64,000 nucleotides of DNA from CAJQLB01 sp041392065 (GCA_041392065.1 JAWKMU010000004.1:62001-126000), one strand, 5' to 3'. Shown: positions 43,210-52,817, counted from the stretch's first letter. Numbers and translations: made by a program. The notes: generated by a model not told the origin, from the sequence alone.

Positions 43210-45762
43210 TTGAAACAACCTTTAGTTAACATATTATTTTTGGTCTTTACTTTAAGTTTTATTACATCTTGTAATGTACTGAAAAGAGTTAACGAAAATG
43301 ATCAACTATTGGTTCAAAATACAATAGTAGTAGATGGCAAAAAGGAAAAATCAGAAGACTTAAACAACCTTGTTTACCAACAACCCAACAATAAACTATT
43401 GGGTATTCCTTTAAGATTGCACATTTACAACCTTGCAAGACCTGAAAGAGACTCTTTGTTCGATGCTTGGTTAAATGAAAACCCAAAACGAAAAAAACGC
43501 TTAGAAAAGCGATACTCAAAAAAGCAAGTCGATAAACTTAAAGAGTCTTCTATTGGCTTTAACAATTGGTTAAAAAAAACTGGCGAAGCTCCTGTAGTAA
43601 TTGACACAACCAGAACAAACAGGACAAAAATAAACCTTGAAAAGTATTATTTTAAAAACGGATGGTTTAATCGTGAAGTTACTTACAGTATTGATTCTGT
43701 TGGCAAGCAAAGAGCTACAATAACTTATAATGTTGAAAGGAAAACACCATACATTTTAGATTCCATTTCAACCAAAATCGCATCTCCAGTTATTGATTCG
43801 TTGTATCAATTGAATAAATCTGAATCGATTTTAAAAAATGGCGACCAGTTTAGAGACATTAATTACACCAATGAACGCGAACGTCTTACTAATATTTTCA
43901 GAAACTCTGGAGCTTTTTACTTCTCACAAGATTATATCACTTTTGAGAACGACACAATTCTTCCTGATAAAAAAGTAAACGTAGAGCTACAAATTGCAAA
44001 TAGAATAATACGAAATGAAGATTCTGTTGCTCATGTTCCTTTTAAGCTATACAAAATTAAAGAAGTAAATATTATTACTGACGAAAATGTGCAAAACCAA
44101 GGCACTACATTTTCAGATTCTATTGTCTATAAAAACTATAATTTATTTAGTTACGATAAAATGGGTTATCGCTCTAAAGCCATTACTGACGCTATTTTTA
44201 TTAACAAGAACACCTACTTTAGTGATTTAGATAGAACGCGAACTTATAGATATTTAAACAATTTAAACACATTTAAATACCCAAATATAGAATACATAGA
44301 AAACCCAAACGACACAACATTAACAGCCAATATTATATTATCTCCACGAAAAAAATACGGTTTAGGGTTTGACATAAATATATCACAGAGCAACATACAA
44401 TCTATTGGGCTTTCATTCAGTACTTCCTTAAGAATACGAAATATTTTTAGAGGTGCAGAAACATTAGAAATTTCTGGTCTTGGTGCAATAGGTGCATCAA
44501 AAGATGGTTCCAATAATGATGATCCATTTTTTGATATTAACGAGTTTGGTGGAGATGTAAAACTAATAATCCCAAGATTCTTTTTTCCTTTTAAAACCGA
44601 CAAAATCATTCCAAAATACATGTCGCCAAGTACAAGAATTACTCTCGGTTTTACAAGTCAGACCAATATTGGTTTAGACAAACAGACAGTAAACGGAATT
44701 TTTAATTACAGATGGAATCCTAAACCAACATTAAACCACAGCTTAGACCTTTTTAATGCGCAATATGTAAGAAATTTAAATCCAGCAAATTATTTTAATG
44801 TTTATCAAAATAGTTTTAATCGTCTTGAAAACATTGCTTTAAATACATATAGTACACCTTCAGAATTTATATCGATAGATAACAATGGAAATGAAAGTTT
44901 AATCAAATCAAAATCTGATGAATTTATTAACCTTGTTTTGCAAGACAATGCTTTTCAGAGTTCAAACCCAAACGATTACAAAACTGTTAATAATATAGAC
45001 GAACGAAAAAAACGATTAACAGAAGACAACCTTATACTTGCTTCAAACTTTAGCTATATTTTAGATAAGCGCGAAAGTTTATTTGATAAAAGTTTTTCAA
45101 TTTTTAGAGCAAAACTTGAGCTTGCAGGAAATTTACTTGCAAATGCATCTAATCTGATTGGTCTAACTAAAAACTCAGAAAATAGATATGAAATTTTTGG
45201 TGTTGCATTTTCGCAATACGTTAAAACAGAATTAGATTATGTAAAACATTGGTCCCTTGGTCGAAATAATGAATTTGCAACAAGAGCATTTGTTGGCATT
45301 GCCATTCCTTATGGCAACTCAAATAGCATACCTTTCTCAAGAAGTTTTTTTGCAGGTGGCGCAAACGATAACAGAGCATGGACAGCTTATAATCTTGGTC
45401 CAGGAAGCTCTGATAGCAACAACGAGTTTAACGAAGCTAATTTAAAATTGGCATTTAGCTTAGAGCATAGATACAATCTCTTTGGAGATTTAAATGGCGC
45501 TTTTTTTGTTGATATTGGAAATATCTGGAATGTACTCGATAGCGAAGAAGATACAAAGGCAACTTTTGACAACCTCAAATCGTTAAAAGATATTGCTGTT
45601 GGCTCTGGTTTTGGATTACGTTACGATTTTGGCTTTTTTGTTCTTAGAGGCGATATTGGCTTTAAAACTTACGACCCTTCTTATGGAGAACAAAACAGAT
45701 GGTTTAACGACTTCAATTTTAAAAATGCTGTTTACAACATTGGTATAAACTATCCTTTTTAA
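43210..45762 (+). CDS. tamL: Outer-membrane BamA/TamA-family lipoprotein TamL
   Basis: An 850-residue Omp85-family protein with a lipoprotein signal (ITSCNVLK, lipobox Cys21), which distinguishes Bacteroidetes TamL from TamA. POTRA-like repeats span roughly 35-380, then a 16-strand barrel to the C-terminus (ending NIGINYPF, terminal Phe as in BamA-type proteins). The VAIPYGN...PFSRSFFAGG motif near residue 695-715 matches the lid-loop/barrel signature. Expected to cooperate with TamB in outer-membrane biogenesis or lipid transport. The start codon is TTG; no in-frame ATG could restore the signal peptide. tamB is not in the window. Confidence 0.9.
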   Translation: MKQPLVNILFLVFTLSFITSCNVLKRVNENDQLLVQNTIVVDGKKEKSEDLNNLVYQQPNNKLLGIPLRLHIYNLARPERDSLFDAWLNENPKRKKRLEKRYSKKQVDKLKESSIGFNNWLKKTGEAPVVIDTTRTNRTKINLEKYYFKNGWFNREVTYSIDSVGKQRATITYNVERKTPYILDSISTKIASPVIDSLYQLNKSESILKNGDQFRDINYTNERERLTNIFRNSGAFYFSQDYITFENDTILPDKKVNVELQIANRIIRNEDSVAHVPFKLYKIKEVNIITDENVQNQGTTFSDSIVYKNYNLFSYDKMGYRSKAITDAIFINKNTYFSDLDRTRTYRYLNNLNTFKYPNIEYIENPNDTTLTANIILSPRKKYGLGFDINISQSNIQSIGLSFSTSLRIRNIFRGAETLEISGLGAIGASKDGSNNDDPFFDINEFGGDVKLIIPRFFFPFKTDKIIPKYMSPSTRITLGFTSQTNIGLDKQTVNGIFNYRWNPKPTLNHSLDLFNAQYVRNLNPANYFNVYQNSFNRLENIALNTYSTPSEFISIDNNGNESLIKSKSDEFINLVLQDNAFQSSNPNDYKTVNNIDERKKRLTEDNLILASNFSYILDKRESLFDKSFSIFRAKLELAGNLLANASNLIGLTKNSENRYEIFGVAFSQYVKTELDYVKHWSLGRNNEFATRAFVGIAIPYGNSNSIPFSRSFFAGGANDNRAWTAYNLGPGSSDSNNEFNEANLKLAFSLEHRYNLFGDLNGAFFVDIGNIWNVLDSEEDTKATFDNLKSLKDIAVGSGFGLRYDFGFFVLRGDIGFKTYDPSYGEQNRWFNDFNFKNAVYNIGINYPF

Positions 45763-45855
45763 AATAAAAGTTTATTTATCCTTTTCTCAATCGATTTCGA
45801 TTAAAAACACTAATTTCTCCTTTTAATATTAACCCTAAATAATCAAAAAAATCAT

Positions 45856-45863
45856 TACTTTTG
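45856..45863 (+). promoter_or_regulatory. TAnnTTTG -7 box (TACTTTTG) of fbaA
   Basis: A consensus -7 box 33 bp upstream of the fbaA ATG. No clear -33. Confidence 0.45.
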
Positions 45864-45895
45864 AAGAGTTAAAAAAACTTACTAAAACTACACAA

Positions 45896-46963
45896 ATGAG
45901 CCACAATATAAAACCAGGAGTTGCAACAGGAAAAGAAGTTCAAGCTATATTTAAATTGGCAAAAGAAAAAGGATTTGCTCTTCCAGCAGTTAATGTTGTT
46001 GGTTCCAACAGCATCAATGGTGTGCTTGAAACCGCAAGAGACCTAAATGCTCCTGTAATCATTCAATTTTCAAATGGTGGTGGCGTTTTTAACGCTGGAA
46101 AAGGGTTAAGCAATGATAGCCAAAAAGCTGCTATAGCTGGTTGTATTGCTGGAGCCAAACACGTTCACTTATTAGCTGAAGCTTATGGAGTACCTGTTAT
46201 TTTGCACACAGATCATTGTGCAAAAAAATTACTGCCTTGGATTGATGGATTGCTTGAAGCCAGTGAACAGCATTTTAAAGAAACAGGCAAACCACTTTAT
46301 AGCTCTCACATGATTGATTTATCTGAAGAACCAATCGAAGAAAATATAGAAATCTGCAAAGAATACTTAAAGAGAATGAGCAAAATGGGAATGACTTTGG
46401 AAATTGAACTTGGTATAACAGGTGGCGAAGAAGATGGAGTTGATAATACAGATGTTGATGATTCCAAACTTTACACTCAACCTGAAGAAGTTGCTTATGC
46501 TTACGAAGAACTGAGCAAAATTAGTAACCAATTTACTATTGCAGCAGCTTTTGGAAATGTTCATGGTGTTTACAAACCAGGCAATGTAAAATTAACACCG
46601 AAAATCTTAAAAAATTCGCAAGATTACGTCTCTAAAAAATATGGCGTAGGTCACAACCATATTGATTTTGTTTTTCATGGAGGCTCAGGTTCTACAGTTG
46701 AAGAAATTAGAGAAGCTATTGGTTATGGTGTTATTAAAATGAATATTGACACAGACATGCAATATGCATTTATGAGCGGAATTAGAGATTACATGAAAGA
46801 AAAAGAAGCTTACTTGCAATCTCAAATAGGAAATCCAGAAGGAGACGATGTTCCTAACAAAAAACATTACGATCCAAGAGTTTGGTTGCGTAAAGGAGAA
46901 AATACTTTTGTAGAGCGTTTAAAACAAGCTTTTCACGATTTAAATAACGTAAATACTTTATAA
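45896..46963 (+). CDS. fbaA: Class II fructose-bisphosphate aldolase
   Basis: A zinc-dependent aldolase interconverting fructose 1,6-bisphosphate with dihydroxyacetone phosphate and glyceraldehyde 3-phosphate. 355 residues, class IIA like E. coli FbaA: LPAVNVVGSNSINGV (residues 26-40), zinc-site motif ILHTDHCAKK (about 101-110), LEIELGITGGEED (about 162-174) with further metal and Na+ ligands, and FVFHGGSGST plus MNIDTDMQYAF for phosphate binding. accD is 40 bp downstream with its own possible promoter. Confidence 0.97.
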   Translation: MSHNIKPGVATGKEVQAIFKLAKEKGFALPAVNVVGSNSINGVLETARDLNAPVIIQFSNGGGVFNAGKGLSNDSQKAAIAGCIAGAKHVHLLAEAYGVPVILHTDHCAKKLLPWIDGLLEASEQHFKETGKPLYSSHMIDLSEEPIEENIEICKEYLKRMSKMGMTLEIELGITGGEEDGVDNTDVDDSKLYTQPEEVAYAYEELSKISNQFTIAAAFGNVHGVYKPGNVKLTPKILKNSQDYVSKKYGVGHNHIDFVFHGGSGSTVEEIREAIGYGVIKMNIDTDMQYAFMSGIRDYMKEKEAYLQSQIGNPEGDDVPNKKHYDPRVWLRKGENTFVERLKQAFHDLNNVNTL

Positions 46964-46968
46964 AATTG

Positions 46969-46976
46969 TAGTTTTG
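46969..46976 (+). promoter_or_regulatory. TAnnTTTG -7 box (TAGTTTTG) of accD
   Basis: A consensus -7 box between fbaA and accD, 27 bp before the accD ATG, suggesting accD can be transcribed independently. Confidence 0.4.
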
Positions 46977-47003
46977 CAAACTAACTAACAACAAAATTAT
47001 TTT

Positions 47004-47867
47004 ATGGCAATGGCATGGTTTAAGCGAAAAGGCAAAGGTATTAACACACCTACTGAAGCAAAAAAAGACACACCTAAAGGTCTATGGTATAAATCGCCAA
47101 CTGGAAAAGTAATTGATACTGAAGAACTTGAAAAAAACTATTATGTGAGTCCTGAAGATGGCTACCATGTTAGAATTGGAAGCAAAGAGTATTTTGAAAT
47201 TTTGTTTGATGAAGGCAAGTTTAAAGAACTCGATGCAAACCTTACTTCTAAAGACCCATTAAAATTTGAAGACACTAAAAAATATCCTGACCGCTTAAAA
47301 TCTGCTATAGAAAAAACCAAACTAAAAGATGCTATTAGAACAGCTGTTGGTAAATCTAAAGGAAACGACTTAGTTGTTGCCTGTATGGATTTTAGTTTTA
47401 TTGGAGGTTCTATGGGAAGTGTTGTAGGCGAAAAAATTGCAAGAGCTGCAGATTATGCATTGAAAAATAAAATCCCATTTATGATTATTTCAAAATCTGG
47501 TGGAGCTCGTATGATGGAAGCCGCTTATTCTTTAATGCAATTGGCAAAAACCTCTGCAAAATTGGCACAATTAGCCGAAGCTAAAGTACCATACATTTCT
47601 TTGTGTACTGATCCTACTACTGGAGGAACAACTGCTTCTTTTGCTATGTTAGGAGATGTTAACATAAGTGAACCTGGAGCTTTAATTGGTTTTGCAGGTC
47701 CTCGTGTTGTTAGAGATACTACTGGGAAAGAATTACCAGAAGGATTCCAAACAGCAGAGTTTGTCTTAGAACATGGCTTTTTAGATTTTATTTCGCATAG
47801 AAAAGACTTAAAAAACAAAATAAACTTATATCTGGATTTGATTTTAAATCAACCTTTAAGAGCATAA
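47004..47867 (+). CDS. accD: Acetyl-CoA carboxylase carboxyltransferase beta subunit, without zinc cysteines
   Basis: With AccA it transfers CO2 from carboxybiotin to acetyl-CoA, the first step of fatty acid synthesis. 287 residues. The crotonase-fold core is intact (FSFIGGSMGSVVGEKI, SKSGGARMMEA, TDPTTGGTTASFAMLGD, ISEPGALIGFAGPRV). The N-terminal zinc ribbon is unusual: at the positions where E. coli AccD has C-x2-C and C-x2-C, this protein reads KSPTG (30-34) and VSPED (48-52), so all four cysteines are gone although the ribbon's length and surrounding residues are conserved. A second ATG two codons later (47010) is an alternative start. Confidence 0.95.
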   Translation: MAMAWFKRKGKGINTPTEAKKDTPKGLWYKSPTGKVIDTEELEKNYYVSPEDGYHVRIGSKEYFEILFDEGKFKELDANLTSKDPLKFEDTKKYPDRLKSAIEKTKLKDAIRTAVGKSKGNDLVVACMDFSFIGGSMGSVVGEKIARAADYALKNKIPFMIISKSGGARMMEAAYSLMQLAKTSAKLAQLAEAKVPYISLCTDPTTGGTTASFAMLGDVNISEPGALIGFAGPRVVRDTTGKELPEGFQTAEFVLEHGFLDFISHRKDLKNKINLYLDLILNQPLRA

Positions 47868-47894
47868 AAAAAGCGAGCAAAAGCTCGCTTTTTT
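47866..47894. terminator. Bidirectional terminator between accD and a lipoprotein gene
   Basis: Stem AAGCGAGC/GCTCGCTT (47871-47878 with 47883-47890), tetraloop, A-run before and T-run after. Confidence 0.9.
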
Positions 47895-47909
47895 CTTTAG
47901 GGCAAAAAT

Positions 47910-48770
47910 TTAATTCAAAGTAATATCTATTACAGTTCCATTTGCAAAAGTAAAAGTAGCCTGATTATCACAATTGCCTTCTCCATAATCAAAAACTCCA
48001 GAGAAATTGGTACGTTCAACATCAACAGAACCGCTTACAAAATAATAGCAAACAACTTCTCTTCTTAAAGGAATTAAAACCTCATAAGAATGTGTGTTAC
48101 CATTAACAAACGTTGTAGTCCAGTTTCCTGTTACCTCAAACACATTGTCACTCCAAACACCACTTTGAAAGCCTTCAACCCATTCCCTAACTTTAACTCC
48201 ATTTCTAGTAGCTTGAGCACCATTTGGCCAAATTATAGTTATGTCAGTTGTTTTTGTAAACTGCGGATTACCATTGCTATTAGATAATACTTTCACAATA
48301 GTTTTACTACCAATAATATTTTTATTATTAAAATAAAAATCCTCTAATGTTTGGGTAATTGTAATTTGTTGCGCTTCTGGATTTCGAGCGTAACTTAAAA
48401 TCATTTTACCTTTATATGTATTTCCGTTTATAACGCATCCTTCTGCGCCAAAATCTATTGTAATTTCTCTGGACATAGCCTCAATTACCACAGTCACGGT
48501 TACACAATCTGGAAAATCATTTGGTGATCTATCAAAATCTCCACTTGTATTGGCTCCACCAGAATCAACTTCTTCTTGGCTTTCATACACTTGAATCGCA
48601 ATATCATCCATTGTGTCTGATGCTCTATCTATTTCAGACGACAATGCTACTTCTGAATAATCTTGGCTCTCTTCTTGTTCATCTGCATCGTTGTTGCTAC
48701 AAGCAGTAAACATAAATCCTGTTAAAACAAGAATCGACCATGTCATGCTAATTGATTTTAAATTTTTCAT
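47910..48770 (-). CDS. Hypothetical lipoprotein
   Basis: 286 residues with lipobox FTACSN (Cys24). An acidic linker (about 28-60) resembling a surface-export signal for lipoproteins (DADEQEE after the cysteine) is followed by a beta-rich domain with MSREITIDFGAEGC and NGNTYKGKMILSY motifs. Two pairs of cysteines (CV...GCV, and CYY...GNCD) could form disulfides. No family function recognised; similar proteins are common single lipoproteins in Flavobacteriia. Convergent with accD. Confidence 0.7.
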   Translation of the reverse strand: MKNLKSISMTWSILVLTGFMFTACSNNDADEQEESQDYSEVALSSEIDRASDTMDDIAIQVYESQEEVDSGGANTSGDFDRSPNDFPDCVTVTVVIEAMSREITIDFGAEGCVINGNTYKGKMILSYARNPEAQQITITQTLEDFYFNNKNIIGSKTIVKVLSNSNGNPQFTKTTDITIIWPNGAQATRNGVKVREWVEGFQSGVWSDNVFEVTGNWTTTFVNGNTHSYEVLIPLRREVVCYYFVSGSVDVERTNFSGVFDYGEGNCDNQATFTFANGTVIDITLN

Positions 48771-48864
48771 AAATTATTTTTTTTGTTAATATATTGTTAA
48801 GACAATATGGTTTTAAAAAGGTTTAAAACCGTTTATCGAAAAATTAATCTTTAACTATAAAAAG

Positions 48865-48893
48865 TTGTAAATCACTATTTTTTGCTATATTTG
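48865..48893 (+). promoter_or_regulatory. Bacteroidetes-type promoter of rpsO (TTG-18-TATATTTG)
   Basis: -33 element TTG at 48865-48867, 18-bp spacer, -7 box TATATTTG at 48886-48893. This is the only box in the window where both elements are well spaced. It predicts a start near 48900 and a leader of about 50 nt, which confirms the rpsO start at 48949. Confidence 0.7.
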
Positions 48894-48948
48894 CACCTTG
48901 ATTCGAAAATCGAGTCAGTACATAACAATCATTTACAATAATATTAGC

Positions 48949-49218
48949 ATGTATTTAGATCAAAAAGAAAAAGAAGCAATCTTTAAAAAACACGGTAAAA
49001 ATGCAAAAGACACAGGCTCGTCTGAAGGACAAATTGCATTGTTTACTTACAGAATTAACCACTTAACAGAACACTTAAAAAACAATCGTAAAGATTTTAA
49101 TACTGAGCGTTCGTTAGTAAAACTAGTAGGTAAGCGTCGTGCTTTATTAGATTACTTAGCAAAGAAAGATATTTTAAGATATCGTGCCATAGTAAAAGAA
49201 CTAGGATTAAGAAAATAA
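48949..49218 (+). CDS. rpsO: 30S ribosomal protein S15
   Basis: Binds 16S rRNA in the platform of the small subunit. 89 residues from the ATG at 48949 (MYLDQKEKEA), the exact family length; a longer frame from 48898 begins at the predicted transcription start and is rejected. Motifs DTGSSEGQIALFTYRINHL (split 19-38) and GKRRALLDYL are intact. The 50-nt leader could host S15 autoregulation as in E. coli (inference). The rpsO-pnp gene order is widely conserved. Confidence 0.97.
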   Translation: MYLDQKEKEAIFKKHGKNAKDTGSSEGQIALFTYRINHLTEHLKNNRKDFNTERSLVKLVGKRRALLDYLAKKDILRYRAIVKELGLRK

Positions 49219-49226
49219 TCACATGA

Positions 49227-49249
49227 AGAGGCTTTTTAGCCTCTTTTTT
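49227..49249 (+). terminator. Terminator between rpsO and pnp
   Basis: Stem AGAGGCT/AGCCTCT (49227-49233 with 49238-49244), TTTT loop, T-run. The 160 bp between it and pnp contain no gene. Confidence 0.85.
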
Positions 49250-49408
49250 GTTTACATAAAACTCCATCAGAGGAGTATAAAATCTGTAAGATAAGAAGCT
49301 ATTTACAGTTTTTCATTGGTCGCACACAACAACTACAACAACACAACGACCATTGTATAACACTGTATTGATCATGCAATGCATGTCAGTACTAGAATTA
49401 AAAAATTT

Positions 49409-51655
49409 ATGATTCCAAAAGTTTTTAGAGAGGTCATAGACCTTGGTGATGGAAGAGAAATATCCATCGAAACCGGAAAATTAGCAAAACAAGCTCATGG
49501 TAGCGTTGTAGTGCAATCTGGAAAATGTATGCTATTGTGTACAGTTGTTTCTAATTATCAACAAAGTGATGTAGATTTCTTACCACTTACTGTAGATTAT
49601 CGTGAAAAATTTGCAGCAGCTGGACGTTATCCTGGTGGTTTCTTTAAAAGAGAAGCAAGACCAAGTGATGGCGAAGTTTTAACGATGCGATTAGTGGATA
49701 GATGTTTACGTCCATTATTCCCAAAAGATTATCACGCAGAAACTCAGGTAATGATTCAGTTAATGTCTCATGATGATGAGGTTATGCCTGATGCTATGGC
49801 TGGCTTAGCAGCCTCAGCAGCAATTCAATTATCTGATATACCTTTTGAAACTCCAATTTCTGAAGTAAGAGTAGGGCGTGTTAATGGCGAATTTATCATC
49901 AACCCAACCTTAAGTCAATTAGCAGAATCTGATATTGACATGGTTATTGGAGCATCTGAAGATTCAGTAATGATGGTTGAAGGAGAGATGAAAGAAATCT
50001 CTGAGGAAGAAATGGTCGAAGCTATAAAATTTGCCCACGATGCAATTAAAGTTCAATGTGCTGCTCAAGTAAAGTTAGCTGAAGCATTTGGTAAAAAAGA
50101 AACTCGTGAATATGAGCCAGAAAGAGAAGATGAAGATTTAGCTAAGAAAATTCACGATATGGCTTACGATAAAGTATATGCTATAGCAAAGTCCGCCTCA
50201 TCTAAACATGAAAGAGGTGCTGCTTTCGCTGAAATTAAAGAAGAAATAAAAGCAACATTCACTGAAGAAGAATTAGAAGATGTTGGTGGATTGGTGTCTA
50301 AATATTACAGTAAAGCTGAAAAAGCTGCTGTAAGAGATTTAACTTTAAACGAAGGTTTACGCTTAGATGGACGTAAAACAACTGATATCAGACCAATTTG
50401 GTGTGAAGTAGATTATTTACCTTCTACACATGGTTCATCAATCTTTACTCGTGGTGAAACTCAAGCTTTAGCAACAGTTACGTTAGGAACATCTCGCGAT
50501 GCAAATTTAATTGATATGCCTTCATTGGTAGATGAAGAACGTTTTTATTTACATTACAACTTCCCTCCTTTCTCAACTGGAGAAGCAAGACCAATTCGTG
50601 GCACTTCGAGACGTGAGGTTGGACATGGAAACTTAGCACAACGTGCTTTAAAAGGAATGATTCCAGATGATTGTCCATATACTGTTCGTGTCGTAAGTGA
50701 AGTATTAGAATCTAATGGTTCTTCTTCTATGGCAACAGTATGTTCAGGCACTATGGCATTAATGGATGCTGGTGTTCAATTAAAGAAACCTGTTTCTGGT
50801 ATTGCAATGGGATTAATTTCTGATGCAGATTCTGGAAAATATGCAGTACTTTCTGATATTTTAGGAGATGAAGATCATTTAGGTGATATGGACTTTAAAG
50901 TTACTGGAACTGCTGATGGTATTACAGCTTGCCAAATGGATATTAAAGTAAAAGGATTATCCTACGAAATTCTTGTTAAAGCATTAAAGCAAGCTCGAGA
51001 TGGTCGTTTACATATTCTTGATAAATTGGTTGAAACGATTGCTCAGCCAAATGTAGATGTTAAAGCTCACGCTCCTAAAATGATTACAAGAAGAATTCCT
51101 AACGAATTTATTGGAGCTCTTATTGGTCCTGGTGGAAAAGTGATTCAAGAATTACAAAAAGTAACCAAAACTACTATTGTTATTAATGAAGACCCTGAAA
51201 CTGAAGAAGGAATTGTAGAAATTTTAGGTACAGATCAAGAAGGTATTGATGCTGTTTTAGCTCACATAGATGCCATGCTTTTTAAACCAGAAGTTGGAAG
51301 TATTTATGAAGTAAAAGTTATTAAGATGTTGGATTTTGGTGCAGTAGTAGAATTTACTGAAGCTCCTGGAAACGAAGTCCTTTTACACGTAAGTGAATTG
51401 GCTTGGGAACGTACAGAAAATGTAAGCGATGTTGTGAACATGGGAGACATTTTTGATGTTAAATACTTTGGTGTTGACCCAAGAACCAAGAAAGAAAAAG
51501 TATCTAGAAAAGCCATTTTACCTAAACCAGAAGGTTACAAAGAAAGACCTCCTAGAGAGAATAACAATGGTGGACGCGACAATCGAGGTAGAGACAATCG
51601 TGGACGCGATAATCGTCGTGACGATAGAAAACCAAGAGATAATAACAGAGATTAA
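49409..51655 (+). CDS. pnp: Polyribonucleotide nucleotidyltransferase (PNPase)
   Basis: A 3'-5' phosphorolytic exoribonuclease. 748 residues from the ATG at 49409 (MIPKVFREVI); an upstream start at 49379 is not supported by homology. Two RNase PH domains flank a helical domain; the second carries GEARPIRGTSRREVGHGNLA (split) and the catalytic aspartates in DEDHLGDMDFKV. Then a KH domain with GPGGKVI (about 575-581) and an S1 domain (about 620-690). The final 32 residues are an Arg/Asp/Asn-rich tail with repeats of GRDNR, encoded by tandem DNA repeats around 51573-51615; probably a flexible RNA-binding tail. Confidence 0.97.
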   Translation: MIPKVFREVIDLGDGREISIETGKLAKQAHGSVVVQSGKCMLLCTVVSNYQQSDVDFLPLTVDYREKFAAAGRYPGGFFKREARPSDGEVLTMRLVDRCLRPLFPKDYHAETQVMIQLMSHDDEVMPDAMAGLAASAAIQLSDIPFETPISEVRVGRVNGEFIINPTLSQLAESDIDMVIGASEDSVMMVEGEMKEISEEEMVEAIKFAHDAIKVQCAAQVKLAEAFGKKETREYEPEREDEDLAKKIHDMAYDKVYAIAKSASSKHERGAAFAEIKEEIKATFTEEELEDVGGLVSKYYSKAEKAAVRDLTLNEGLRLDGRKTTDIRPIWCEVDYLPSTHGSSIFTRGETQALATVTLGTSRDANLIDMPSLVDEERFYLHYNFPPFSTGEARPIRGTSRREVGHGNLAQRALKGMIPDDCPYTVRVVSEVLESNGSSSMATVCSGTMALMDAGVQLKKPVSGIAMGLISDADSGKYAVLSDILGDEDHLGDMDFKVTGTADGITACQMDIKVKGLSYEILVKALKQARDGRLHILDKLVETIAQPNVDVKAHAPKMITRRIPNEFIGALIGPGGKVIQELQKVTKTTIVINEDPETEEGIVEILGTDQEGIDAVLAHIDAMLFKPEVGSIYEVKVIKMLDFGAVVEFTEAPGNEVLLHVSELAWERTENVSDVVNMGDIFDVKYFGVDPRTKKEKVSRKAILPKPEGYKERPPRENNNGGRDNRGRDNRGRDNRRDDRKPRDNNRD

Positions 51656-51675
51656 ACTTAATCTTTTAACCAATA

Positions 51676-51708
51676 AAAACCTCACAAATTAAATTGTGAG
51701 GTTTTTTT
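51676..51708 (+). terminator. Terminator after pnp
   Basis: A 12-bp stem AAAACCTCACAA/TTGTGAGGTTTT (51676-51687 with 51694-51705) followed by T residues. Confidence 0.9.
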
Positions 51709-51770
51709 ATGTCTTCACGCAACCATTTTTGTTTTTCCAGTCTATAAAATAGGAACCAAAAAAAATTGCT

Positions 51771-52817
51771 ATGAAAAAGTATTTTAAACACATTTTGTTA
51801 ACTATTGTTATTCTCACATACTCTTGTAATAATGAGTCCGTTGATCTAACTACAATAAGTGCAGATGATGCCATTATGGTAAATTCTGAAGTTTACAACA
51901 ATATAGAGCGCGTAGTTGATGAAGATCCCGAAAACAACTTGGTTTGTTTAGATTTTATCTATGCTTTTACGCTCAATATTTTTGATGAAAATTTAGAATT
52001 AACCGGTAGTCAAATTATTCAAAACGATTCAGAATTTAGCAATCTGCTTAGTATTCTTGAAGATGGGTATTCAATAAGCCTTAGCTACCCAATAAATGGA
52101 TTGACTAGCGAAGGTGAAATTGTTGAAATTACTAACAATGAAGAATTGAAAGCTGTTATTGACAACTGTTTAAAGGATGAAGTTATAAATTATTGCTCTG
52201 GCCAATTATCAAGTCCAGAATGTGTGTGGAAAGTTATTTATAACGAAGATGGAAACAATAATTTTGAAGATGCCTATTTTGATGTAGATGAATTAGGAAC
52301 AGTTGAGTTTTATTATGACGACAATATCTACTCTGGAACATGGATTAACCTCTTCATTGGAGACGAGTTACATTTAAACATTTCATTAATAGACACTACT
52401 TTCGTTGCAGAAAGTTGGAATTTTGATTGGAAAGTAACTATTATTGACAGTGATAATATGAAACTGGAATATAGTGGTACAACCTTTTACATTAAAAAAG
52501 AATGTGAAGAAGAACCTTGTATTGCATTTGAGTTTGAAGAATGTGAATTAAATCAAGATGAAGGAATTGCAGAGTTTTACCTTGAAGAGTATATTGAATG
52601 TGTTACAAATTTTATTGAATATGAAGTTACAGAAAATACAATAATCACTTTTCATGAAACAACAATTGATGCAGAAAATAATATCAATCCATTGCCTACT
52701 ACTCCATTTATAAATACAATAAATCCTCAAATTTTAATCATAAGAATTGAAAATACTGAAACCAATGAAGTACAATATGCTTCTATACATTTAACTGCAA
52801 TTGACTGTGAAGATTGA
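51771..52817 (+). CDS. Hypothetical lipoprotein, first gene of a sigma-factor operon
   Basis: A 348-residue predicted lipoprotein with lipobox TYSCNN (Cys19). The mature sequence is acidic. A middle segment resembles small lipocalin-like domains (GTVEFYYDDNIYSGTW, about 180-195, and WKVTIID). A repeated cysteine pattern (ECEEEPCIAFEFEECELN, 245-262, then YIECVTNF) precedes a C-terminal beta domain ending in AIDCED. No known family recognised. The ECF sigma gene starts 22 bp later, so the lipoprotein is likely co-expressed and may report on the envelope state (inference). Confidence 0.7.
   Translation: MKKYFKHILLTIVILTYSCNNESVDLTTISADDAIMVNSEVYNNIERVVDEDPENNLVCLDFIYAFTLNIFDENLELTGSQIIQNDSEFSNLLSILEDGYSISLSYPINGLTSEGEIVEITNNEELKAVIDNCLKDEVINYCSGQLSSPECVWKVIYNEDGNNNFEDAYFDVDELGTVEFYYDDNIYSGTWINLFIGDELHLNISLIDTTFVAESWNFDWKVTIIDSDNMKLEYSGTTFYIKKECEEEPCIAFEFEECELNQDEGIAEFYLEEYIECVTNFIEYEVTENTIITFHETTIDAENNINPLPTTPFINTINPQILIIRIENTETNEVQYASIHLTAIDCED

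Noticed and set aside
49379..49408. Upstream start of pnp
   Set aside because: The ten extra residues have no counterpart in PNPases, which begin near the MIPKVF-type start.
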